The notes beneath the pieces are model-generated. The model did no database searches, was not told the DNA's origin, and saw nothing but the letters and a program-made list of their open reading frames with translations. From contig NC_079889.1 in assembly GCF_029227915.1 (NCBI RefSeq), positions 1,612,001 through 1,676,000 on the forward strand: a DNA stretch of 64,000 nt, read 5' to 3'. The first letter of the stretch is position 1. Each line of letters opens with the position of its first letter. This document shows, in pieces, positions 48,538 through 59,079 of the stretch. This stretch comes from Hydractinia symbiolongicarpus (lineage: Eukaryota; Cnidaria; Hydrozoa; Anthoathecata; Hydractiniidae). The translations under genes and the position numbers were made by a program.

Positions 48538-50589
48538 ATCTTTCAAGTAGCAAGTCTTCTTTGATGTGTTTTCCATTTTCAATCTACGCAACTTGTTGTT
48601 CAGCAAGAAACTTCACTACGGCTACCTTCAGCATCTCCAAAGTTGTATTAGATGCTGACGAACAAAACACGTATCAAACACCGTGGGAACACCAACAAAA
48701 ATATATCGAGAAAAAGCGTGTCAGACGAATATGCATTTGTTGGTGTTGCCTTTGCAAGTGTTTTTGGTAAGTTTATATGCTGCGAATTGAAGTTTTTAGT
48801 TATGACTAAAGAAGCCTCAAGAGCTCTTACTAGCTAACTTCTTCGTACAAACATGGATATTCATTCGTCCCTGGAGTTTAAATAACTTTACTTATATGAT
48901 TCTATGAAGGTTTAGATATTCAGTACACGATGCAGATTTTTGTTAAAAGGTTTGTTTCATTCATTGATATGAAATTAGACTTACTTCTTGTTTTAGTAAA
49001 CCGATGAACAATCGATTACGACGTCGCGTATCGAGTTCGATCGAGAAACGAGCTATGTGTTATAAACAACTTATTGAAATGACAAGGTCAGTTCTTTCTA
49101 AATTCCCAATTGCGTCGCATTCTAAAAAAGGTGGATCAAGATACTTAAAATGTCACCCACATCATTTAGTACTTTTCTAATAAGAAGAATTTGTGGACGA
49201 GTGATTAAGTTAACTTTTTTTTGTTATCCAAAGGGCGCGGTTAGGGTTAGGGTTAGGATTAGGTTAAGGTTAGGGTTAGGGTTAAGGGAAGACAAATGCA
49301 GAACTGTCGTTGCAATTCCTAGGGGTTATTCTTTTTGGCAAGTGAGGGTTAGTTACACAAAAAAGATGTATGTATGTTTAGTCCATATACTTTAAAGCAC
49401 TGGAACCACATGAACAGCAGTGTTTTGAATACTGAGCTAACATCGTGCATGAATAAGCAGAAATAATATTAAGAGCTTCAAAAATTCGAACTTCCGACGT
49501 TTCGTATAATACTAGTAACTACTTTGTTTACTTATTTTTTACTTTATTCGCTCCTTAGGCCTGGTCTTGAACAAGTAAAAAAATGGGAAAATAATTTCGA
49601 CGCGCTCATTCAAGACGATAGTAAGTACTATTGAGTTGCTGTTAAATTTTTTCTGCCAATATTCGCCAGTGTTGCTAGATCATATGTTTTTTCTTTACAG
49701 CTGGTAAAAAACTATTTTCAATATTTCTTCAACAAGAACATAGTGAAGAGAATTTAACTTTCTGGTTAGAAGTTAATCAACTACGAAGCATGGAAAATCT
49801 AAACGAAAGGAAATTAAAAATGAAAAAAATCTACTTGGAATATTTGAAACCAATGGCAAGCAATGAGGTAATTTTTCGTGTTCTTTATAAGCAGCTAAGA
49901 TGCTGAATTTCTTCGCCTTAAACTGGAATAAAAAATAGGCAATATACTGGACAATATTCAGGTCTCAGAGCCAACAGTTTTTCCTCACTTAAAAATCTTT
50001 TTAAATTGCGTTTAAAATTTAAAAGTCTTCCACAATATATATCAGCATATAAACAGCACTTAGTTTGCCTTGAAGAATGTTTTTTATGTCATATGTCCAC
50101 TACTGATAGACATTATCAGCAGGGTCGAGGTTGGGTTCCAGACGACAGCACTGTGTCTGTGGAAAACTAAATGCAAGCACCTAAAAGGTCAAAAGATGAC
50201 CCCAAACTAAAGCTGTTTAAGGTTGTACTTGTGCTGTCATTATTGCTATTCTTATTCTCATTCTTCGTTTGCTGTACTGTTGCTATTGCCATCATATTCT
50301 GTTTTAACACAGATCAACGTAGCTGGCACAGTACGAAAAAAAATTGAAGAGGAATTACAGCACAATCCTAACGAACATGTTTTTGATGTCGCACAAAACC
50401 AGGTAAGATTATGACCACACAACTTAGTTCAACATTGTTTTACCTGCATTGCCTTATGGTCTATTAAAAATTATTTAGGTGTATTTAATGATGCATCGAC
50501 AAAGTTATCCACGGTTCCTTTCATCAGACCTTTACCATGCAGTAGTACAAGGAACCTACGCTTATCAAAAAGCTAGAGATGCTAGCTAA
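48538..50589 (+). CDS. RGS20: RGS protein, RZ (RGS17/19/20) type with cysteine string (6 visible exons)
   Basis: Exons 48538-48766, 48997-49086, 49559-49620, 49701-49867, 50313-50402 and 50479-50589 join in phase, giving 248 residues from the first complete codon. A cysteine string (RRICICWCCLCKCFC) spans the first junction. It is the palmitoylated membrane anchor typical of the RZ subfamily. The RGS domain follows: WENNFDALIQ, LFSIFLQQEHSEENLTFWLE, IYLEYL, FDVAQNQ and VYLMMHRQSYPRFLSSDLY. RGS proteins speed up GTP hydrolysis by G-alpha subunits (RZ members act on Gi/Gz). The first visible exon opens at an acceptor with one base needed from an upstream exon that I could not find; an internal ATG at 48564 would give 240 residues, close to human RGS20 (about 241). 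Poly(A) signal 50816-50821. Orthology within RGS17/19/20 is not resolved. Confidence 0.9.
49240..49289. repeat. Interstitial telomere-like (TTAGGG)n tract
   Basis: About eight TTAGGG-type units with small variants (TTAGGATTAGG, TTAAGG) inside intron 2 of the RGS gene. TTAGGG is the usual animal telomere repeat. The tract sits between coding exons, so it is not a chromosome end. Confidence 0.9.
49393..49470 (+). repeat. Partial copy of the second SINE-like family
   Basis: The stretch GGAACCACATGAACAGCAGTG ... ATACTGAGCTAACATCGTGCATGAATAA resembles the 3' third of the repeat at 39584-39802 and ends in a short AATAAT tail. It lies in intron 2 of the RGS gene. Confidence 0.45.
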
Positions 50590-50815
50590 TACCTGAGTAT
50601 GATAGCTATTACAGATCCAAATGATGTTTGTAAAGTTGCTGCGCTGGACGCATTATCGTAATTTACCCCAAGAAAGACACAGGCATAAAGTAGTAGAAGA
50701 TGTACTGTTTCTAGTCCAATGAAATAATGATATGACATTTCCCCTGTGAGACAATTTTTGTTTTGTTTTGTTCTTTTTTGTAATTATGTAAATATATTAT
50801 TGTAAATTATCTTTC

Positions 50816-50821
50816 AATAAA
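50816..50821 (+). terminator. Poly(A) signal of the RGS gene
   Basis: An AATAAA hexamer 227 nt after the RGS stop codon, followed by a T/G-rich stretch (GTTGACGTTGTATTGTTGTTTT) of the kind found downstream of cleavage sites. Confidence 0.65.
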
Positions 50822-51626
50822 AACGTTGACGTTGTATTGTTGTTTTGCATTGCTTTAAGTGCATTATATCGTTTATACTAGTAGAAAAAAAAAATCTTCT
50901 TTGTCCTTGACATAATCCAGCAATACTAGTCGTTAACCCGTGGAAAAATCCACGGATTTCCCGCCCTTTATTTATGGCATTTCGTGTTTCCGTAACACGG
51001 CTCTTTCTTCTCGACACTTTGCATCATTATTAATTTCTCCCTTGTGAGACACAAGAGGTTCGAACTCGTGTGGCTGTAGCTTTGTAAAGTCTTTTTCATG
51101 AAGAGAATTATCCGATTCTAAGTTAGTTATAATCTTCGTCATTATTACAAGACGTCTTATCATCGAACAATGTAAACAGTAATTAAACAAACTTTTAGAA
51201 GGTGTGCTGCTGAGCTTACGGACTTTCTGCACGATGTGATGTAAGCTTATTTATTCGGACCTAGTCCTCTCGACTTTACGCGGCCTTGCAAATTTATTCA
51301 AAATTGAAGATGTTCACAGACCCGATAAAGGTATAAATAAAGATTTTTAACGATTGTAAAAGGTTTATTCTGACATATTTTTGTATTGTCTTATTAAAAT
51401 AATTTTTTTTCAAATATTTTTCTTTCACTGGAGTGCCCCTTTAAAAATAAAAAAGTTATCAAACAAAGAATAATTATATCGCACTCCATCTTTTATTGTT
51501 CTCCATAGTAGTACACAAAAGATAAGCAATCAGATGGAGAGCTGAAATTAACTAAAGCGCGAAAGTTTGGAACACAAGAAACAAGAACACTGAAAAAGAC
51601 AAAAGACAAAATAAAACAAATAAAAT
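50822..51626. other. Spacer with a partial CCGTGGAAAAATCCACGG repeat
   Basis: A partial copy of the hairpin-headed repeat lies at 50925-50975 (ACTAGTCGTTAACCCGTGG, then AAAAATCCACGG). An isolated B-box-like AGGTTCGAACTC lies at about 51056-51067, without an A box. A minus-strand ORF across 50972-51232 has no known domain. No gene is supported. Confidence 0.4.
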
Positions 51627-51818
51627 ATGGAGAGGTTTGCCCCTTTAGATAATAATAAGTTAGAGAGGATTGTTTTAGAAAACGATAGTCCCAATACCAA
51701 TAAGGCTACATCAATGGCATGGATTGTGTACAATACTGTAAGTAGAAAAATATATGTTGGTGAGAAAGAAAGTTTGGACAATAATTTAATGAATTTTTGC
51801 GTTGATGTTCGTAAATGA
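51627..51818 (+). pseudogene. Fragment of Crypton-type (ZMYM/QRICH-like) recombinase N-terminal domain
   Basis: 63 codons: after MERFAPLDNN the sequence has ERIVLENDSPNTNKATSMAW, a spacer, then LMNFCVDVRK. This is the pattern of the SAM-like core-binding domain at the start of Crypton tyrosine recombinases and their domesticated relatives (xxIxxxxDSxNTKxAT..., then LxxFYxxxRK). It stops right after that domain with no catalytic Arg/His/Tyr region, so it is probably a truncated copy, unless it is a first exon (no clear donor was seen). The assignment rests on remembered family pattern. Confidence 0.45.
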
Positions 51819-51916
51819 ATTGTTTTTGTCATCTCATTCCTTTTCAATGATGCATGATAAAAGAGATATTCAATGCGGTAAAATCGGATATCGTGATTAT
51901 TCGGTTTCGCTTTGCT

Positions 51917-52148
51917 AATATTCGACTTTGCTACGCGTCGTCGAATATTAAAAGCTCCACTAAATAATTGCGTTGATATTCGTCTTTGCTACGCGTCGTC
52001 GAATATTAAAAGCTCCACTAAATAATTGCGTTGATATTCGACTTTGCTACGCGTCGTCGAATATTAAAAGCTCCACTAAATAATTGCGTTGATATTCGAC
52101 TTTGCTACGCGTCGTCGAATATTAAAAGCTCCACTAAATAATTGCGGA
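51917..52148. repeat. Tandem array, 58-bp hairpin unit, four copies
   Basis: Four nearly identical 58-bp units start at 51917, 51975, 52033 and 52091. Each contains AATATTCGAC and its inverse GTCGAATATT separated by 13 nt around ACGCGT, so each unit folds as a hairpin. The array is flanked on both sides by TCGGATATC/GGATATCC motifs (51878-51900 and 52144-52175). Confidence 0.95.
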
Positions 52149-52825
52149 TATCCCATTTTTTTATCGGATATCCGCGATTATCTGCTTAATGTGAAAACAG
52201 TTTTTTAAGAAAAAAAACGGTTTTACCCCATTACAGCTGCTGACATTCATTGGTCACAAATGTAATTGATGTAATTGAGAAGAACTGTCTGTGTCACTGG
52301 CTTAATCTTATTCAGTCTGGAGTGGGAGTTAAAATAATTATTTTCGATATGTTACATCAAAATAAAATAACTACCAAGTATTCAGGTAGCTTTATAGAAG
52401 TTTAATAGAGATGCAATATCTTTAATATAACAGGCCTGGTGGAGCCAGGGAGTTGGGGGACCTAAAGAAACTAGCAGTGTGATTTTCCAAAAAAATTAGG
52501 TCGAAGAATATTCGTGAATTTCGTCTAAATACTACCACAACTTTTGTTCAGAAAAGTTTATACATATATACCATCATAAAATCTGATAAACACAAGATTG
52601 CACATCTATTTCGCAAATAAAATCAGATAGTAAACTAGTCGGTTGCCTTTTGATAAATCCACAGTTTCGCCCGTCGTTTATATACTGCATTTCTTTATTC
52701 TGGCTACTGTCGTACCACTTTGCGCAGAGCCGCCGGAAGCTTTGCGCAGAGAAGCTAGGGGACCTGGCGTCAAAACGACAGACGACAGGTTAAGCTGCAA
52801 ATAATTGAGCGTTAAATGACAAGTT
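52149..52825. other. Spacer
   Basis: A degraded CCGTGG-repeat copy (AGTCGGTTGCCTTTTGATAAATCCACAGTTTCGCCCGTCG) lies at about 52638-52680. No gene is supported. Confidence 0.4.
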
Positions 52826-53280
52826 GAGCGCTTAAGTCCAGGTAAACCGCGACTCACATCCAGGTATAGCGTTGTAGTAAAGGTATACAGTTTGTAGAAA
52901 AATCTGTAAACCGTTCATAGGGATACAACATTTCCGTTGTATTATATTTTTTAAATATAACTTTTTCCGCAACTATAGCTCAGATAAAAACAGAGATTAC
53001 AACATATTGTTACCCTGTCAAAGCAAAAACAGAATAAATGACACTTAATTGGGACACTGGGTGGAGCGCTTAGTCCAGGTAAACCATGTTGCACATGCGT
53101 ATAGATAAAAAAAACTTTATTGCATCTTCGGTTTAAATAAAAACACAGGAAACAGCCTATTGTTACCCCTCCCAGCCAAAACAACCACTAAGCATCTTTT
53201 CTTAGTTTTCGTGAAAATAGAAAATGTAAATGCCAGTTTAAATAAAAACATAGCCTTTAGCCTATTGTTACAGAACTGCC
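52826..53280. repeat. Diverged direct duplications
   Basis: GCGCTTAAGTCCAGGTAAACC at about 52829 recurs as GCGCTTAGTCCAGGTAAACC at about 53068. The motif AAATAAAAACAnAG...CCTATTGTTAC recurs at about 52985-53020 (diverged), 53136-53168 and 53238-53272. This suggests old tandem duplication of a block of about 100-240 bp downstream of the amidase gene. Confidence 0.5.
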
Positions 53281-53649
53281 TTTTGTATAAGAATTATCGC
53301 TTGAGAATTGTGTTGTAGCCAACTGTATTTGACTACTTTTAACTTCTAGCCAGAAGTAGCTAACAATAGCCAAAACCCCAGGTGCAACTGAGTAAAAATT
53401 AGACTTGTGAAGATAACAAAAAAATAAATAATGTTGGCATGTTTAATAGCGTTTATATAAAACTAAATGAAAACTTAAAAGGATAGCAAAGGATGCTCCC
53501 CTTTAAATCTAAGTTTGTAGCCGATATCATAAAATTGGTTTGTTTTAGAACATATAATATATATATTTTAGAATATATAATATAAACTAAGTGGTATATT
53601 CAGAGAATCGTCAAATATATTAAGCCATATTGGTCAGACAATTGTCAAA

Positions 53650-56600
53650 TCAAGTACAAACATTCTTTTTGTCCAACCACTTTGCGAAGACATCTTCAAA
53701 TATACTAGCCGCATTTAATACACCCAATTCATCATAATGCTTTCCAACAATCATCAACCCCACTGGCAAATCCTTATCGAATCCACAATTCAATGACAAC
53801 GCCGGATGTCCTGTTATGTTGAATATTGCTGTGTTTTTATTCACATAAAACACACTAGTTATCTTCTCTGTAACAGAGGCATGTTGAGGTGGAATTTCAC
53901 TTGCTGTTTCTTTCAGTGTCGGCATAATTATGACGTCATATTGGTTTAAGAGCTTGTCATATTCAAATTTCAAATATTGTGCTAAGGTTGATGCCTTTGC
54001 ATAATGGTAGGATCCATAGTTTTCATGGATGTAGTAACTCATTAACGCTTGTAATTTGACAGTTTCAGCTGTGTCTTTGAAATGTTGCCTGTAGCCATCA
54101 AACATTTTTTTAGCCAAGGTGTGAGATTGCATGCCTGAAAATATAAACGAAGTAACTAGATCTTGTAAATGTACACTTAGTTGTAGGAGAAAGAAAACAA
54201 AATCATTATGAACGAAAATTTCTAGACGAAAAAAATTTCGGATTTTTTTTGTCCGCAAATTTTTCCGTTCAAAATTTGTGCCTACCGAAAGTTTTTCTGT
54301 CTGAAAATTTTAGGTTTTTTAATTCTTTAAAAAAAGGAGCAGTGTATAGAAATTATTTATAGGGTAATCAAAAAATTAATAAAAACTACAGTTTTTGAAC
54401 TTATTGTTTTCGTTCTTTCCACGAATAATCCAGCTATAATTTGCAATGGTTTCGACGAAGTTGTCATTTATGAGGCTCTATCTATAATGTTTGATCCAAA
54501 AGACCTTTTTTTGCATCTCGATTGAATATATATATACAATATAAATGCTTCTAGCCTTCTTTTTGTGTCATTTCCTGTAATCATTACTTTTGAAATTTAG
54601 TTAAAACTCGCTTAAAAGACTTTAAATGTTTTGACTTTATAAATCTTGTCCTAAAGTTTTCCTCTGAAAAATTTTGTTTTTAAAATAACACTTTTCAATA
54701 TTTTAGTTCACAGCTAACTCATACGATTTGCAGGTATACGCTCTTAAGGACTGAGATTTTGAAAAGGAAACTATAAATCTATATCCCTTTTAAATCTGTA
54801 TGTGATTCAATTTTTATATCTTTGTGGAGTGAAGCACACAAAGAAAAAGTTTTGCCAAACAATACCTGACACGCCAAATCCGCAGCCATTTATCATTGAT
54901 TCAAATGTACCACTGCCAAAAATTACAGATGTAATATTATCATTTTCTGCATGCTTTGGGAGGCTTGTGTTTTTAAGACAAAGATGTTCTGAATCTTTTA
55001 AATGCTTTAAAGATGCATTAAAAACATCCTTTACATTTTCAGCACACAAATCAATTCCTTCTTGAAGAACACCAATGTTAAGCTTTCTTGATGGTTTTAC
55101 ATGTGGGAAGATCAATTTTGAATATTCAGGAACTTGAAATGGTCGTTGACGATAGTCGAATCCATTATCGTAACCTAAAAAAGGAGTAAGCTGTTCCATG
55201 TAAAATTAAAGATTCATAGTATTTATTATAAGTATTATAATCTACCCATTGGGAATTTGAATAGTTTAAAAGGAATTGGAAAGCAAAGCTGTTGGGTCAG
55301 GAGAAGCTACTGAAATCTATAAAATGAAATATGACAACTAAAAAAGTAACCAAAACGCAACCTTTGGGCTTTTTTTAATTTTAAGTTAAAGAGTGACGAT
55401 TTCCCATCAAAGAAGCCGTCAAGTTGAAAGTCATTATGGACGAATTTGAGAGGAGCTATATGTTTAAATGATATTTTATTATTAGAACAGTTAATTTATG
55501 ATGTGCGTAACTGTGACGATTTACGCGTTGTATCGTGTCGTTGTTTGTCCTTCGTGTATCGTCAATTTGTTATATATAGTAGTTTTTAGTGTTTCGTACA
55601 CGGATAACATTATGACACCTTAAAGAACGAAAAGTAATGTTGCGAAGGCTAACAATTCGATTAGTGAACGGAGGTTCAAATACTGCCAACATTTAAAGTT
55701 ACTCAAGCACTTGTAGCTAGTAAGTTATTTGTGCGTGTTTGTATTTGTTTGTTTTTATTCATAATTATTTGTTAATGTTTACTAGCCCCACAAGCGATTA
55801 AAATATATGTAAGTATCTCCAGTGTGTAGTCTGTTGGCAGTAGCATGGAGTTTAAGAACTTTCGCGGCGACTCCAAATCGTTCTGAGGACAACGTTTTTT
55901 TTCACCTCTTTCCATACATATATTTCATTGTTTCTTCTTAATGTTATTTTTTTCGTACATATTATTATTGGCGCAAGTTCTCAAGAACTATTTCACTATT
56001 TCCCTAAGTCTTATAATATCAATTAAACTTATATCTCAAACACGTTAAATTCAAACTGATTTATCAATCTATTTTTTACAAAGTTTTGAAAAGAAAAATG
56101 GCTGTAATATTTTTGGAAATAATTTGATAACAGCCCATGATTGCATTTAGTTATATTCCAAATAGACTTAAGAGACACGTTAAACAAAAACGGGAAAAGG
56201 TACATTACCGGCTATAACTTCCAGTAAAAGAGCACAATCTGCTACGTTCTTTGCCATCGGTCCTAAATGGTCAACGCAGGGAATGACAGGCACTGCTCCA
56301 GTGTAAGGTACCAGACCATGTGTAGGTTTCATACCAACGATACCACAGTTACTGGATGGGATACGAATGGAACCTCCTTGATCACCACCTGTCAAAATGA
56401 AATTTTTTGTTTATAATTTTTTTTCTATGCCGTGTTTTAATAATAATTTATTTTCCTAGTAAAGCAGTCGTAAATAGTATCGTCATAGTATCTTATAACA
56501 TTATCTAGGCTATGTTTGGAAGTCTTATTTTTTAATGAAATTATAGAATTTTTGGTGCGCAAAAAAGAGATTTTTATTTTTATTAATTTTTATTTTTGCC

Positions 56601-58313
56601 CATTGTTTCCATTGTACCTATATATAACTACACTGCAAGTTTTACATAAAACTAGTCATTTTGCCTGGCAGACAGACGTATATGAGTATTGTAATATCAG
56701 GTATTTAGACTGGGATAAAATTAAAATAATTCAAACATGTATCAATGAAAAAAACGGCGGAGTTTTTATAGAAAAAATTATTATAAAATGGGTAGCACCA
56801 ACGGCCTCGCGCTTATTTCGAAATTTATATATTTTTAACATGTGTGCAAGAAATTTCTAAATTGAAATGGTTCCGGCTTATGCGATAAAAGTCGCGGCGC
56901 TTTTTACGTCGTAACGGAAAGTGGAACACAACTTTTAGTCCCTTTCACTAAGCTTTTTATTTACGGCGCACTAATAATATCACAGTGCTACTCTTAAGTG
57001 GCAGATATCGGCTACCGTACATATATCTACAACATCTTTATTGATCTTAAAGGCTGTTTTTCACTACAAGATTATTTTTCGCAGAAAGGAACGGACAAGA
57101 ACATAACGGAAACTTTTCTGCTGGTAATTTTCACTTCATAATATTGCGCACATTTCAAAGCAGAAAGTATACACACCTTGCGCAATTCTCACGAAATAAA
57201 ATAACTTGATTGGCTAATAATTTTGTTGTTTCCTCACAGAACGCAAAAAAAGTTGAACTCAATTCTACTTTGCCTGGAAAGGAACGGACAAGAAAATTTT
57301 TTCAGCAGCTTTTCTGTTTCTTCTTAATCCGCTCCACGGAAAATTTTCTTGTAGTGGAAAATAGCCAAGGATACTTAAAGGTCCTTTTCAATAAAAATCA
57401 CAAAAAAATTAAACCGTAACAAATTGCATTTATTTGACTTTTAACGGTGTTGTTTTACTTTGATTAAAATAAGATTATTTCAAGAATTTCGCGATTATAA
57501 CATTCATATCCAAACTACCTACAGTATCCTTAAGAACTAGCCGTTAGCCCGTGGAAAAATTCACGGGTTAACGACTAGTTCGCCCGTCCTTTTTATACCG
57601 CATTGCGTGCGTCTTGCTACTTGCGCAGCTAAGCTACCATTTTGCGTGACAGACTGACAGACAGACAGACGTATACGGGCATTGTAATATAGACAATATA
57701 GATTTTCCAGAAAAAAAATAATACCAATTGCCATATCACACTCCCCAACAGCTACTACGACTGCACTACCAGAGCTCGAACCACCAGAAGAGCACTTAGT
57801 ATTGTGTGGATTTCTAACTGGTCCATACGCAGTAAAGATGCTACCTCCACTAGCACAAAGATCTTCGCAAGTTGTCTTTCCACAGATAGTTCCACCTGCT
57901 TCCAGAATCCTTTGCACGATAGTAGCATCATACTCAGGTATATAGCCCTCCACAACTTTAGAACCATTCATCATGGGAATGTTAGCTACAGCTATGTTAT
58001 CTTTTATAGCTATTCTTTTCCCAGCGAGTTTTCCACTGCTAGCACCCTCTATATTACACTTCACATACCAAGCATTGTATTTGTTTTCATCACCTTCGGG
58101 TCGCACATACTCTCGATTACCTCCATATTTGGATACGTACGAAGGTACTTCTTGATCATCAATGAAATTATATGCCGCCACTGTATTCTTCATAATACTT
58201 TGATATTCTTCCAATTCATCTTCATTGCAACCTACTTTGTGTTTTTCGTTTAACTTTTTCAAATTATCGATGGAAGGAAAAGATACCGGGTTCTTTTTCA
58301 CCGAATGTTCCAT
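53650..58313 (-). CDS. Amidase-signature hydrolase (4 coding exons)
   Basis: Minus-strand exons 58313-57725, 56388-56209, 55174-54866 and 54134-53650 join with all junctions in phase 1, giving 520 residues. The Ser-cisSer-Lys triad of amidase-signature enzymes is complete: Lys104 (RIAIKDN), cis-Ser180 ([10 protein letters not shown]) and nucleophile Ser203 ([11 protein letters not shown]). The family hydrolyses amide bonds. The layout ([61 protein letters not shown]) and the length are closer to the bacterial Rhodococcus-type amidases (about 520) than to animal FAAH or mitochondrial GatA. There is no N-terminal membrane segment, so it is probably soluble. An acceptor at 58362-58363 and open frame beyond the chosen ATG show that a further 5' exon may exist. 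Substrate unknown. Confidence 0.92.
56655..56702 (+). repeat. 3' fragment of the CCGTGG-hairpin repeat family
   Basis: CTAGTCATTTTGCCTGGCAG runs directly into the family's 3' end GACAGACGTATATGAGTATTGTAATAT, so the middle is deleted. It lies in intron 1 of the amidase gene. Confidence 0.55.
57537..57694 (+). repeat. CCGTGG-hairpin repeat, near-complete copy in amidase intron 1
   Basis: This matches the copy at 30739-30878 from the TAGCCCGTGGAAAAAT head through TACTTGCGCAGCTAAGCTACC and the (GACA)n run to GTATACGGGCATTGTAATAT. The head here is a larger palindrome: ACTAGCCGTTAGCCCGTG is answered by CACGGGTTAACGACTAGT (57536-57579). It ends only about 30 bp from the splice donor of amidase exon 1. 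Confidence 0.8.
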
Positions 58314-59010
58314 CTTATTTAGCAGTTTCACCCTGGCCAAACTGTTGAGCTCAACTTCTAACTTAAAAATAATTAAAAAATGTTATTGTTAAGTTCGGGT
58401 AAACAGTACTGTACGAATTAATGTTTCCCTATGGCCATCAGTAAGTTAGTCGATGTGTCTTGACATAAAATTTATATACAGAAAAATGCACTACTCTTAC
58501 ACATGCATCTTTTTAAATCACACTGGTGGGTAGTTAATATATGCAAAATGAGTTTGAAAGGGCGTTTTATAAGAATACTTTACACTGCCATGAACCATGG
58601 TAAATACAGTTAACACAGCCGTTTTTTGAAATATTATTTTAATTAATCTCAGTCAACGACGAAAACTAGTTCACTGTATTCGATAAGTGCCTTAGAGCTC
58701 GATTGTAAGGTATTTTCATCTCGACCTTGACAAACAGTTGATTAACCACCCATGTAGACATATCTATGCGCGAAGAAAGAAAACACGTGAAACTGTTTTC
58801 TAGGCACTTAAAGGACTATCGCATGACAAATATCAGCCTCTTAATACGGACAATCTCCGCTTGGCGAGGATTTTACTATTAACCAGCTCTCGCAAAACAC
58901 AACTAGCTATCACGTGACCAAACATAACAAACTTGCCTGGCTGACCGGAATCTGGCGTTATAAATGCGAAACTCGGGCACACGGGTAAGAAAAAAGTCTA
59001 TATGGTTGCT
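58314..59010. other. Upstream region of the amidase gene
   Basis: It holds the acceptor-linked upstream part of exon 1 (58314-58361, open frame) and probably the promoter. No further exon could be placed with confidence. Confidence 0.4.
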
Positions 59011-59079
59011 CCTATCTGTTTTTGTGAATGATTAAGGTTATAAAACACATTTTTTTTACAATGAAAAACAAATGACATA

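Noticed and set aside
49240-49289. TTAGGG repeats as a chromosome end
   Set aside because: Coding exons of the RGS gene continue on both sides, so it is interstitial.
51050-51070. AGGTTCGAACTC B-box-like motif
   Set aside because: No A box 30-60 nt upstream and no tRNA fold, so no Pol III gene is claimed.
51917-52148. Regular repeats resembling a CRISPR array
   Set aside because: The repeats are contiguous, with no unique spacers, and the window is eukaryotic; it is a simple tandem array.
57804-58253. 149-codon plus-strand ORF
   Set aside because: Antisense shadow of amidase exon 1, which has a complete catalytic signature on the other strand.
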